Origin: Candidatus Binatia bacterium
GTDB taxonomy: Bacteria; Desulfobacterota; Binatia; UBA1149; CAITLU01
Direction: 5' to 3'
DNA length: 64,000 nucleotides
Assembly: GCA_036493895.1 (NCBI GenBank)
Contig: DASXOZ010000070.1
Coordinates: forward strand, 288,868-352,867
Shown here in pieces: positions 28,239-37,350 of this stretch. The translations under genes were made by a program, and so were the position numbers. Position 1 is the first letter of the stretch. Every line of letters begins with the position of its first letter. The notes under the pieces were generated by a model. That model searched no databases. It was not told the origin of the DNA and saw only the letters and a list, made by a program, of their open reading frames with translations.

Positions 28239-30920
28239 TCAGTGAGCCTCGGCCCAGCTACCCCCGGACCCCACGTCCACGACGATGGGTACGAGCAGGC
28301 TGGCCGCCCCTTCCATGACTCGCACGACGAGCCGAGAGACCTGCTCCACCTCGTCCGCGGGCGCTTCGAGTAACAACTCGTCGTGAATCTGTAAAACCAG
28401 CCGCGAGCGCATCCCCGCCGCGGCCAGCGCAGTGTCCAGGTCCACCATGGCCTTCTTGATGATATCGGCCGCACTTCCCTGGATCGGCGTGTTCGTCGCC
28501 ACGCGCTCGGCCTGCTGGCGCCGACCGCCGTGGTCGCTCGTGATGTCGGCCAGATATCGGCGCCGGCCCATCAGCGTCGAGACGTAACCCTTGTCACGCG
28601 CATGCTCGAGCATGCTCGCATAGAATCTTTGCACTTTCGGGTATCTCTCAAAGTAGCGCTTTATATATTCCTCGGCCCTCGGCCTCTCGATTCCGAGCTC
28701 CCGGGACAGGCGCTGGGCACCCATCCCGTAGACGATCCCATAATTGACGATTTTCGCATCGCGGCGCATCTGCCGCAGGCGTTCCGGCGAGACGGTTTTC
28801 GGGTCGAAGGAGAAGACGTCGGCCGCCGTAGTCGTGTGGATGTCCTGGCCGCCGCGGAAAGCTTCGATCAGGTTCTCGTCCGCGGAAAGATGTGCCAGCA
28901 CCCTCAGCTCGATCTGGTTGTAGTCGGCCGACACCAGGGCAAAGCCGGGAGGCGCGACGAACGCGGCCCGTATCTTTGCGCCTTCCTCGGTCCGGATCGG
29001 GATGTTCTGAAGGTTCGGGTCCTTCGACGAAAGACGGCCGGTAGCCGCCACCGTCTGGTTGAGCCTGGTATGGATCCGGCCGTTTTCGTCGGCCAGGCGT
29101 GGCAGGGTATCGACGTACGTCGATTTGAGCTTGGCCGCCAGGCGGTACTCCAGCACCAGCGCCGGCAGCGGATGCAGGTCGGCCAGCGATTCGAGCGCAT
29201 CGCTGTCGGTCGACACGCCGGTCTTGGTCTTCTTGATCCCCTTGGACGGCAACGAAAGGCGGGTAAACAGCACGTCGCGCAGCTGGATCGGCGACAGGAT
29301 GTTGAACGGCCCGCCGGCCGCCTCGTACACCTTCTCGACGAGCGCGGTCATCTTCTTCTCGAGCACCTCGGACATGGCCTGGAACGCGTCACGGTCGAGC
29401 AGGACGCCGTGGGCCTCCATCTCGCCGAGGATCGACAGCAGCGGGTGCTCGAGCCCCCGATAGAGCTGGTTGAGCTCACGACCTTCAAGTTGTGCTTGAA
29501 GTGTTTCCGCGAGCCTTGCGACCTGGTCGAATCCGGCTTCGCCGGCCATCTCGGCCTCGGGCTCCTCGCAGAGGAAGCGCCGGCAGGCGTCCTCCCGCGA
29601 ATGGTCGCCGGCTTCGGGATCGCAAAGATACGAGGCCAGGCCGAGGTCCAGGCCGACCAGCCCCGGCGCCGCGTGGAATTCGCGCACCAGGCCCTTGAGA
29701 TCGAAGCCGACGAGCGAAACCGCCTGCACGCGAAGCGAGGCGAGCACGGCGCGGATCTCGTCGTGGCTATCGCTGGAGGCAATCTGGCTGCCGTCGGACA
29801 GGGCCAGCATCCAAAGTCCCCCAGCTTCTTCCCGAGACGAGACCAGCAGGCGCTCGCCGTTGAGGCGCGCGGCGGCCTGCACGAACGGCTCTGCGGGCGC
29901 CGATTCGGGCGCGGATTCGAAGCCGGCCATCGAAAGCTGGGGTTCGGCCGGCGGCGCGGGCCTGGCCTTCCTGCCGGTTGTCCGGGCGGCCTTGGCAGCC
30001 ACCTGCTCGTCGGCCGTAAGAGCCGGCGCCAGGCCGGTGTCGCCGGCCAGGGCTCGCATGCGCGGCACCAGGCGGTGCATCTCGAGCTCTTCGGCCAGCG
30101 CCGTAAGCTCGCCGGTGGCAAGGTGGCCGAGGTGAAGCTGCTCGGCCGTGACCTCGACGGGCACGTCGCGGCAGACTTCGGCCAGGCGGCGGCAAAGGCG
30201 GGCCATGTCGGCCCCTTCTTCGATCTTCTTGCGTACCGAGGCCGCGCCGCGGATCGGCAGGCTGTCGATCTCGGCGCTGCGAGAGAGCATCTCCTCGATG
30301 CTGCCGAAGTGGGCGATGAGCTGGGCGGCGGTTTTGGGCCCGACGCCGCGAACGCCGGGAATGTTGTCGGAGCTGTCTCCCATGAGGCCGAGCACGTCGG
30401 GCACAGCCTCCGGCCCCACTCCGAACTTTTCGTGAACCTCGCCGCGATGGACGACCAGGTCGCGCATGGGGTCGTACAGCGAGGTGTGGTCGGTCACGCA
30501 CTGCATGAGGTCTTTGTCGCCGGTCACGATGACGACGTCGAAGCCGTCGGCTTCGAAACGCGAGGCCAGCGTGGCCAGGATGTCGTCGGCCTCGTAGCCG
30601 CCAAAGTCCACGCAGGGGATCTCGAGCGCAGCGACGAGGCGGCGGACGTAGGGGAACTGGACCTTGAGAGCCTCGTCCGGCTCCAGGCGATTGGCCTTGT
30701 ACGCGGGGAAAAGGTCGCGGCGGAACGTCGCGCGGGCCGTATCGAAGCAGCAGCCCATCAGCACCGGTCTCTTGTCGCGGATCAGCTTCTCGAGCATCGT
30801 CGAGACGCCGTGGACCGCGCCCGTGGCCAGGCCCTTCGACGTCGTCAGCGGCGGCAGCGCGTGGTAGGCCCGGAAAATGAAAAAGCTCGTATCGAGCAAG
30901 TAAACGGTCCCGCAGGCCAC
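28239..30920 (-). CDS. polA: DNA polymerase I
   Basis: An 893-residue Pol I with an N-terminal 5'-3' exonuclease (YLLDTSFFIFRAYHALPP; GDKDLMQCV; GDSSDNIPGVRGVGPKTA), a degenerate 3'-5' exonuclease region and a polymerase domain with motif A SADYNQIELRVLAHLS, motif B RRDAKIVNYGIVYGMG and motif C QIHDELLLEAP. Motif I of proofreading (DxE) is missing, so the enzyme probably lacks 3'-5' activity, as in Taq Pol I. In motif B the residue equal to E. coli F762 is Tyr (Y727). The start is GTG. It is followed by the ECF sigma unit. Confidence 0.96.
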   Translation of the reverse strand: MACGTVYLLDTSFFIFRAYHALPPLTTSKGLATGAVHGVSTMLEKLIRDKRPVLMGCCFDTARATFRRDLFPAYKANRLEPDEALKVQFPYVRRLVAALEIPCVDFGGYEADDILATLASRFEADGFDVVIVTGDKDLMQCVTDHTSLYDPMRDLVVHRGEVHEKFGVGPEAVPDVLGLMGDSSDNIPGVRGVGPKTAAQLIAHFGSIEEMLSRSAEIDSLPIRGAASVRKKIEEGADMARLCRRLAEVCRDVPVEVTAEQLHLGHLATGELTALAEELEMHRLVPRMRALAGDTGLAPALTADEQVAAKAARTTGRKARPAPPAEPQLSMAGFESAPESAPAEPFVQAAARLNGERLLVSSREEAGGLWMLALSDGSQIASSDSHDEIRAVLASLRVQAVSLVGFDLKGLVREFHAAPGLVGLDLGLASYLCDPEAGDHSREDACRRFLCEEPEAEMAGEAGFDQVARLAETLQAQLEGRELNQLYRGLEHPLLSILGEMEAHGVLLDRDAFQAMSEVLEKKMTALVEKVYEAAGGPFNILSPIQLRDVLFTRLSLPSKGIKKTKTGVSTDSDALESLADLHPLPALVLEYRLAAKLKSTYVDTLPRLADENGRIHTRLNQTVAATGRLSSKDPNLQNIPIRTEEGAKIRAAFVAPPGFALVSADYNQIELRVLAHLSADENLIEAFRGGQDIHTTTAADVFSFDPKTVSPERLRQMRRDAKIVNYGIVYGMGAQRLSRELGIERPRAEEYIKRYFERYPKVQRFYASMLEHARDKGYVSTLMGRRRYLADITSDHGGRRQQAERVATNTPIQGSAADIIKKAMVDLDTALAAAGMRSRLVLQIHDELLLEAPADEVEQVSRLVVRVMEGAASLLVPIVVDVGSGGSWAEAH

Positions 30921-31072
30921 GCGCCCCTGTCAGCCTTCCCCCGTCCCGTTGCAAGCCAGCGGTGTGACCGGCGGCGCCCGGCGCTTGCGATCCAGGGCGG
31001 TACGCGCCGGACTACGAAGCACGATCGTCACCCGCCGGTGAAAATTCCTGCCGAAGCAGCGAATAAACGGTT

Positions 31073-31101
31073 TTGACACCCGTCATGGGGCTGAATAGAA
31101 C
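31073..31101 (+). promoter_or_regulatory. Promoter of the Gld-type ABC operon
   Basis: TTGACA (31073-31078) and TAGAAC (31096-31101) are spaced by 17 nt and lie about 100 nt before the first gene's ATG. The -35 is perfect and the -10 matches four of six. Between 30921 and 31199 I see no gene, only this promoter. Confidence 0.65.
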
Positions 31102-31199
31102 CGGAGCATCGCGTGCGCCCTGCCGGCGGCATCGACCCCGGGAAAACGGACTTTCGAAGACCGGCGCAGCGATCACCCACAGCCCAAAACCGAGCGGGA

Positions 31200-31952
31200 A
31201 TGATTGAAGTCAAGCACCTGACGAAGACCTACGGGTCCATCACAGCTGTCGACGACGTCTCCTTCAGCGTTGCGACCGGAGAAGCCGCCGGCTTCCTCGG
31301 TCCCAACGGCGCAGGCAAGACGACGACGATGCGCATCCTCACGGGCTTCATGCCCGCCACTTCGGGCACCGTCACCGTCGACGGCTTCGATGTCTTCAAG
31401 GACTCCTTCGAAGTTCGAAAACGCATCGGCTACCTGCCCGAGACTCCGCCGCTCTACCTGGAGATGACCGTGCGCAGCTACCTGCGCCACGTCGGCAAGC
31501 TCAAGGCGATCCCGGGATCGAAGGTTTCGGCCGCCGCCGACCAGGTCATCGAGGAGTGCGGCCTGGAAATCGTCGCCGGGCGCCTCTGCGGGCATCTGTC
31601 GAAAGGATTCCGGCAACGAGTCGGCCTTGCCCAGGCGCTGATCCACCGCCCCGCGGTGCTCGTGCTCGACGAGCCTACCGTCGGCCTCGACCCTGCCCAG
31701 ATCATCGAGATCCGGGCACTGATCCGCGGCCTGTCCGCCGAGCGCACCGTGATCCTGTCGACGCACATCCTCCCGGAGGTCCAGCAGATCTGCCAGAAAG
31801 TCGTGCTGATCAACGGCGGCCGCATCGCGCTCGAGTCGAACATGGCCGAGCTCGTGCGCGAGCGCAGCCTGGAGGAAGAATACCTGAGGCACGTCACCGG
31901 CGATGCGGCCATGGCCGAGCAGGCCGCCGCCCTCGGAGGCACCCATGCGTAA
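31200..31952 (+). CDS. ABC transporter ATPase (GldA-like)
   Basis: A 250-residue ATPase with Walker A GPNGAGKTTT, Q loop (YLPETPPLY), signature HLSKGFRQRVGLAQAL (LSKGxRQR variant), Walker B VLVLDEPTVGLDP and H loop STHILPEVQ. It is closest to the GldA/NatA/YhaQ-type exporters. It leads a four-gene operon with a permease, a GldG-like protein and a DUF4340 protein. Substrate unknown. The ATG follows GGGAA and overlaps nothing upstream. Confidence 0.93.
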   Translation: MIEVKHLTKTYGSITAVDDVSFSVATGEAAGFLGPNGAGKTTTMRILTGFMPATSGTVTVDGFDVFKDSFEVRKRIGYLPETPPLYLEMTVRSYLRHVGKLKAIPGSKVSAAADQVIEECGLEIVAGRLCGHLSKGFRQRVGLAQALIHRPAVLVLDEPTVGLDPAQIIEIRALIRGLSAERTVILSTHILPEVQQICQKVVLINGGRIALESNMAELVRERSLEEEYLRHVTGDAAMAEQAAALGGTHA

Positions 31953-32715
31953 CGTGCTGGCGATCGCGTGGCGCGACATCCGCGCCGTCTTCGTCTCCCC
32001 GATCGCGTACGTGGTGCTGACCGGGTTCACGCTGCTGTCGGGCTGGTTCTTCTTCAACATGCTCGGGCAGTTCAACCGCCTGGCCAGCCAGTACGCGAGC
32101 CTCCAGGGCATGGACACGACCTGGCTCAACCTGAACGACGCGGTGATCGCGCCGCTGCTGCACAACCTTCTGTTCGTGCTGCTGATCGTGATCCCGATGA
32201 TCACGATGCGCAGCTTTTCGGAAGAGAAGAGCCAGTCCACCTTCGAGCTGCTGTTCACTTCGCCGGTGCGCATCAGCGAGATGGTGCTCGGCAAGTACCT
32301 GGCCGGCGCGTTCCTCGTCACGCTGATGGTCGCCCTGTCGTTCCTGTTTCCCGCGATGCTGTTCTGGTTCGGCAACCCCGAGCTCGGCATGACGCTCGCC
32401 GGCATGCTCGCGCTTTACCTTACGGCGCTGTCGTTCGTCGCCGTCGGCAACTTCACCTCCGCCCTTACGTCCAACCAGATCATCGCGACGATCAGCGCCC
32501 TTGTGATCCTGCTGCTGCTGTTCGTCATCAACTGGCCGGCCGAAGGCGCCGGCGTGAAGGTGGCCGGCGTGCTCGGCTACCTGTCCGTGTCGGAGCACTT
32601 CGGCAAGATGGCCAAGGGCGTGATCGAGACGAGCGACCTCGTCTACTTCGTCAGCCTCACCACGGTATTCCTGTTCCTGACCCACCGCGCGGTGGAGTCG
32701 AGCCGCTGGAAGTAG
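31945..32715 (+). CDS. ABC transporter permease (GldF-like)
   Basis: A 256-residue membrane protein with six hydrophobic helices. It has the SEEKSQSTFELLFTSPVRIS stretch between helices 2 and 3 seen in GldF/NosY-type permeases and begins MRNVLAIAWRDIRAVFVSPI. The ATG lies inside the last codons of the ATPase gene (8-nt overlap). With the ATPase it makes the core exporter. Confidence 0.9.
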   Translation: MRNVLAIAWRDIRAVFVSPIAYVVLTGFTLLSGWFFFNMLGQFNRLASQYASLQGMDTTWLNLNDAVIAPLLHNLLFVLLIVIPMITMRSFSEEKSQSTFELLFTSPVRISEMVLGKYLAGAFLVTLMVALSFLFPAMLFWFGNPELGMTLAGMLALYLTALSFVAVGNFTSALTSNQIIATISALVILLLLFVINWPAEGAGVKVAGVLGYLSVSEHFGKMAKGVIETSDLVYFVSLTTVFLFLTHRAVESSRWK

Positions 32716-32717
32716 AC

Positions 32718-34283
32718 ATGGGCAAGCGCGCTCCGATCCTCGGCATTGCCGGTCTCGTTTTTCTCGTCTTCGGGCTGCTCGAGCACGCGCTGACCTACAA
32801 CCCGATCATCGGGTTCTGGGACTTCGGCTGGTTCTCGCTGGTCCACATCGGCGCAGGCCTGGTCTGCATCGCGTGGTTCCTCACGTCCGGCAGCGGCTCG
32901 CTTACCGAATTCCTGCGCCGCCGCTCGACCCGCTACGGCACCAACGCCCTTGTCTACTCGGCGATCTTCGTCGCGATCATCGTGATGCTGAACCTGCTGG
33001 GCGCGCGCTACAACAAGCGCTTCGACATGTCCCAGGCAGGCGTCAACAGCCTGACGGATGCTTCGCGCCAGGTGCTCGACAAGCTCGACGGCGACGTCGA
33101 AGTGCTCGCGTTCGTCGGCCCCCAGGAAAAGCCGTTCGTCGAGGAAGTCTCGTCGATCTACAGCTCGTACACGAGCAAGGTGAAGTGGCAGATCATCGAT
33201 CCCCAGGTCAGCCCCGAGATCGCGCAACGCGAGCTGATCCAGTCGGTGCCGACGCTGAAGGTGAAGAAGGCAGACCGCTCGGCCACCACCGACAAGATCG
33301 AGGAAGAGTCGATCACCAACGCGATCCACAAGGTCGCGACGAGCTCGCAGAAGAAGATCTACTTCCTCACGGGCCACGGCGAGCCGGGCATCGACAAGAA
33401 AGACACGCCCGGAGGGATGGGGCTCTTCGCCGATACTCTGCGCAACCAGAACTACGAGGTCGACAGCATCGATGCAACGAGCGCCGAGATCCCCGACGAC
33501 TGCGCCGTCCTCATCGTCGCAACCGGCGACCGCGACCATTTCCCGGCCGAGCTCGACAAGGTCAAGGGCTACATGAAGAAGGGCGGCAACGTCCTTGCCC
33601 TTCTCGAACCGCGCAAGGACGACCCCCTGGTCAATTTCGTGCGCGACTTCGGCGTGCGCGTCGGCGACGACGTGATCCTCGACCAGACCGTGCGCCTGTT
33701 CGAAGGCGCCACCATCGGCAGCGACGTGATCGTCTCCCAGTACGGCGACCATCCGTCCGTCAAGCCTCTTACCGAGCGCAGCCTGTTCTCGCTGGTACGT
33801 TCGGTGTCGCCGCCGGTCGACGAGAACGCCAAGGCTCCGGCCAAGTTCAAGCCGCTGGCGTTCACGTCGCAGACGAGCTGGGCCGAGACCGACGTCGACC
33901 GCGTCTTCGAGAAGGGAGAAGCGGCGCTCGACGACAACGACATCAAGGGACCGGTGCCGATCGGCGCCGCCGGCGAAGCGTCGGTCACCGGCATCGGCGG
34001 CCAGCCGGGCAAGAATTTCAAGCTCGCCATTTTCGGTGACACCAGCTTCCTGACGAACCAGTATCTTCGCCAGCTCTACAACGATGCCGTCGGCCAGAGC
34101 GTCGTCGGCTGGCTCGCCGGACAGGAAGAGCTGATCTCGATCGCGCCTCGCGTCGTTCGTGCCTCGCGCGCGTTCCTCGGCGAGACCGAAGCACGCACCG
34201 TGTTCTACCTTTCGGTGCTGGTGCTGCCCGAGTTGATCCTGCTGGCCGGCATCGTCGTCTGGTGGAGGCGCTCTTCGCTGTGA
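32718..34283 (+). CDS. GldG-like ABC-associated membrane protein
   Basis: A 521-residue protein with N-terminal membrane helices (about 8-28, 36-56, 74-94), a long extracytoplasmic part (about 95-490; LTDASRQVLDKLDGDVEVLA, KIYFLTGHGEPGI, KGYMKKGGNVLALLEPR) and a final helix before WWRRSSL. This is the GldG/IFT52-like domain layout of transport-linked auxiliary proteins. It begins 2 nt after the permease gene, and its stop overlaps the next gene's GTG. Confidence 0.88.
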   Translation: MGKRAPILGIAGLVFLVFGLLEHALTYNPIIGFWDFGWFSLVHIGAGLVCIAWFLTSGSGSLTEFLRRRSTRYGTNALVYSAIFVAIIVMLNLLGARYNKRFDMSQAGVNSLTDASRQVLDKLDGDVEVLAFVGPQEKPFVEEVSSIYSSYTSKVKWQIIDPQVSPEIAQRELIQSVPTLKVKKADRSATTDKIEEESITNAIHKVATSSQKKIYFLTGHGEPGIDKKDTPGGMGLFADTLRNQNYEVDSIDATSAEIPDDCAVLIVATGDRDHFPAELDKVKGYMKKGGNVLALLEPRKDDPLVNFVRDFGVRVGDDVILDQTVRLFEGATIGSDVIVSQYGDHPSVKPLTERSLFSLVRSVSPPVDENAKAPAKFKPLAFTSQTSWAETDVDRVFEKGEAALDDNDIKGPVPIGAAGEASVTGIGGQPGKNFKLAIFGDTSFLTNQYLRQLYNDAVGQSVVGWLAGQEELISIAPRVVRASRAFLGETEARTVFYLSVLVLPELILLAGIVVWWRRSSL

Positions 34284-35755
34284 GCTTCGTCCGCACCCTG
34301 GTCCTGCTCGTCGTCGCGTCAGCGATGGGAGCCTGGCTCTACTTTTACGAAGAACCGAAAGCCGAGCAGGAGGCCAGGGCGAACATCCTGCTCGATTTCG
34401 AGCCCGCGACGATCGACAAGCTGAGGCTCGCCTACCCCGACAATACCGAGATCGTCGCACAGAAAGACGGCGACAACTGGAAGCTGACTGCGCCGGTCGC
34501 ATACCCGGCCGACAAGAGCGTCGTCGAGAACTTCCTCAATACGATCAAGGAAACCAAGATCGAACGCCGTCTTGCCAAGACGGAGGCCGGTCCGCTGGCG
34601 ACGTACGGCCTCGATGGCGAGCGCGGATCCCAGGCGCGCGTCGAACTGACCGACCACGCCGGCAAGGCGCTTGCGGCGATCGTGCTCGGCGGCACCACGC
34701 CGGTCGGCTACCAGGCCTTCGCGCGCAAGGAAGGCAATGACGACGTCCTGGTCATTCCGCTGCTGCTGCAGTCGAGTGCGAAGAAGACCCCATTCGATCT
34801 TCGCTCCAAGGTGCTGTTCGAAAGCGTCGACGACGCCGCGACCGATCACGTGACGATCGCGCGGCCGGCCAACACGATCGACCTGGTGCGCGTCGACGAC
34901 GCGCACTGGAAGATGAATTCCCCGATCCAGGACGCTGCCGATACCGAGACGGTCCGCTCGATGATCGACTCGATCGCGACCATCGACACGATCGCATTCT
35001 TCGACGGCCCGCAGGCCGATCGCAAGGCGTTCGGCCTCGACGAGACGGCCACGCATTTCACCGCGACGATGAAGGACGGCAAGACCGTGGAGTTCCTCGT
35101 CGGAAAGACCGCCGCCGATCCGCCTGCCGGCAACTACCTCGAGCGCAGCAGCGACCACCAGGTCGTCAAGGTGCCGGACTGGACCGCCAAGAAGTTCTCT
35201 CCCGAGGTCAACGAAGTACGCGACAAGCGCCTGGTCACCTGCAAGGTCGACGAGATCCGCAGCATGACCTGGGGCAGCGGCGCCGAGCAATTCACGATCT
35301 CGCGCGACGGCGCCGGCAAGCCGTGGAAGATCGCTCCGGAGCTTCCCGACCAGGTTCTCAACCAGAGGATCGTCGACAACGCGCTGAACGAGATCGTCAT
35401 GGCGCGCGCCGACGAAGTGTTCGACGACGCGAAGAGCGACGAAGACTTGAAGAAGTGGGGCCTCGATGCGCCGATCGCGCGCTTCGAGGCCAGCGCAGAC
35501 AAGGGCTCCTGCGGCGCGCTCATCGCGGCCGAAGACAAGGGCCCGCAGCAGTCCGAAGGCGGACGCGACTACATCGTCAAGGAAGCGTCGCGCACCGCCG
35601 TGATGCGCGCGAACGATCACGAATACTCGCGCCTGTCGATGAAGCGCGCAGTCTTCGTCGAGCCGGCCCCGAAAGCCGCGGGATCGCCGCCGGCGGCGGG
35701 CGCACCGGCCCCGGCGCGCACTCCTGCACCCGCGGCTGCTCCAGCCGCACCCTGA
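34280..35755 (+). CDS. DUF4340 protein
   Basis: A 491-residue protein with one N-terminal membrane helix (about 4-20), then repeated DUF4340 modules with the recurring WKLTAPVAYPADKSVVENFL and WKMNSPIQDAADTETV pattern, and a Pro/Ala tail. DUF4340 is almost always found behind GldG, so it is assumed to work with it in the periplasm. Start GTG overlapping the preceding stop (GTGA); an in-frame GTG 18 nt upstream is less likely. Confidence 0.9.
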   Translation: MSFVRTLVLLVVASAMGAWLYFYEEPKAEQEARANILLDFEPATIDKLRLAYPDNTEIVAQKDGDNWKLTAPVAYPADKSVVENFLNTIKETKIERRLAKTEAGPLATYGLDGERGSQARVELTDHAGKALAAIVLGGTTPVGYQAFARKEGNDDVLVIPLLLQSSAKKTPFDLRSKVLFESVDDAATDHVTIARPANTIDLVRVDDAHWKMNSPIQDAADTETVRSMIDSIATIDTIAFFDGPQADRKAFGLDETATHFTATMKDGKTVEFLVGKTAADPPAGNYLERSSDHQVVKVPDWTAKKFSPEVNEVRDKRLVTCKVDEIRSMTWGSGAEQFTISRDGAGKPWKIAPELPDQVLNQRIVDNALNEIVMARADEVFDDAKSDEDLKKWGLDAPIARFEASADKGSCGALIAAEDKGPQQSEGGRDYIVKEASRTAVMRANDHEYSRLSMKRAVFVEPAPKAAGSPPAAGAPAPARTPAPAAAPAAP

Positions 35756-35788
35756 CCGGGAAATCCGGCTGTGCTATCGTCGCGCATC

Positions 35789-36328
35789 GTGGCGACGACG
35801 CGGTACTTCGCGTACGGATCCAACATGGACTCCTCGACGCTGTGCGGGCGTCGCGGCATCCACTACCTCCGTGCAACTGCCGGCGTGGTGCGCGGCTGGC
35901 GTCTTGCTCTCGACAAACCGTCGCTCCTCGGCCTGCCCGAATCGATGGCGACCATCGTCGCCGACGAGGCGGCCGAAGTCTGGGGCGTGCTCTACGAAAT
36001 TGCCGCGGCCGATCTCGAACATCTCGAGCTGACCGAGGGAGTGCTCCTCGGCCACTATCAAAACATCCAGGTGCTCGTCGATCCGCGTCCGTCGGGCAAC
36101 GGCATCTCCTCGCCCCCCGTCGACGCGATGACGCTGGCCAGCGACCATCGCGATCCCTCTCTTCGCCCGTCCAGGCGATACATGGGGCTGCTGCTGGCAG
36201 GCGCACTCGAGCACGGCCTTCCATCGCAATGGGTCGAGCACCTGCGGTCGGTGGATGCGGTCGAGGAGTCACCGCAGTCGCTGGCCATGCGCGGCTTCAT
36301 CGACAGCGTCCTGTCCCGCCAGCGCTGA
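35789..36328 (+). CDS. Gamma-glutamylcyclotransferase-like protein
   Basis: A 179-residue protein starting VATTRYFAYGSNMDSSTL; YGSNM is the substrate-loop motif of the GGCT/AIG2 fold. WGVLYEIAAADLEHLELTEG contains the catalytic glutamate region. The family cleaves gamma-glutamyl peptides to 5-oxoproline. A GTG start is chosen; another GTG 18 nt upstream is possible. It follows the DUF4340 gene by 33 nt and precedes a glutathione transferase, which would fit glutathione turnover (inference). Confidence 0.85.
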   Translation: MATTRYFAYGSNMDSSTLCGRRGIHYLRATAGVVRGWRLALDKPSLLGLPESMATIVADEAAEVWGVLYEIAAADLEHLELTEGVLLGHYQNIQVLVDPRPSGNGISSPPVDAMTLASDHRDPSLRPSRRYMGLLLAGALEHGLPSQWVEHLRSVDAVEESPQSLAMRGFIDSVLSRQR

Positions 36329-36360
36329 TTCGCACCGCTTTTCCTGCACCGGAGCAACTC

Positions 36361-37113
36361 ATGAACGCGCCCGTACGCATCGTCGGAAGCTATCTTTCTC
36401 CTTACGTCCGCAAGGTGCTCGTGGTGCTCGGCTGCAAGGGCATCGCTTACGAGATCGATCCGATCGTACCGTTCTTCGGCGACGATCGATTCGCCGCGGC
36501 AAGCCCGCTGCGCCGCGTTCCCGTCTACATCGACGAGCGCGTCACGCTGTGCGACTCGTCGGTGATCTGCCAGTACCTCGAGGATGCCCACCCCACCCCG
36601 CCGCTGTATCCGGGCAACGTGGCAGAGCGGGCGCGGGCACGCTGGCTCGAGGAATTCGCCGACACGCGCATGGGCGACGTGTTCATCTGGCGCCTGTTCA
36701 ACCAGGTGGCGATCGGTCCGGCAGTGTGGGGGCGACCCGTGGACAAGGAGCTGGTGCGAAAGACGATCGAAGAGGACATTCCGACGGTGCTCGACTACCT
36801 GGAGTCGCAGGCGCCGGCCGACGGGTACTTTTCGGGACTGGAGCCGTCCATTGCCGATATTTCCGTGGCCGCGTTTTTCCGCAATGCGGCGTTTGCGCGT
36901 TACGTGCCCGATGCCGGGCGCTGGCCGAGAGCCTGCGGCGTGGTTGCGCGGACTCTGGCGACGCACGCTTTCGCGGCGCTCGTGCCGTTCGAGGAGCTGT
37001 GCATCCGCACGCCGGTCGCGAAGCACCGCGAAGCGCTGGCGGCCATCGGTGCGCCGCTGACACGCGAGAGCTGGGGGACCGAAAAGCCGCGCGCCGGGCT
37101 GATGTCTATCTGA
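36361..37113 (+). CDS. Glutathione S-transferase family protein
   Basis: A 250-residue GST. The thioredoxin-like half begins VRIVGSYLSPYVRKVLVVL with the catalytic Ser/Cys region in SYLSPY, followed by RRVPVYIDERVTLCDSSVIC (cis-Pro and glutathione contact E/DS motif). The all-helical C-terminal half has the SIADISVAAFF capping-box stretch. Substrate unknown. ATG preceded by GGAG at 8 nt. Confidence 0.92.
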   Translation: MNAPVRIVGSYLSPYVRKVLVVLGCKGIAYEIDPIVPFFGDDRFAAASPLRRVPVYIDERVTLCDSSVICQYLEDAHPTPPLYPGNVAERARARWLEEFADTRMGDVFIWRLFNQVAIGPAVWGRPVDKELVRKTIEEDIPTVLDYLESQAPADGYFSGLEPSIADISVAAFFRNAAFARYVPDAGRWPRACGVVARTLATHAFAALVPFEELCIRTPVAKHREALAAIGAPLTRESWGTEKPRAGLMSI

Positions 37114-37350
37114 CGGCCCGGCGCGGTTCCGGTTCTCCCGGGATGGCTCCGCAACCGTCGACGGCGGCGGATTCCTGCGCGAGCGTAATAAGGACAGCAA
37201 TCACACAGAGACCTACCGACACCGGCCATGGAATTCATCTCGGTAACGCGGTCTGGTCTCAGTCTGCGAAGCAAATTCCCCAAGTCGTGCAGCCGTCCGG
37301 TGGACCGCCAACGCTTGTGCCGCATTCGGAGTTCAGGCGAAGATAACGTT

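Noticed and set aside
28530..31076. Long plus-strand frame opposite polA
   Set aside because: Shadow of polA; no start signal, no recognised domain, and polA motifs are complete on the other strand.
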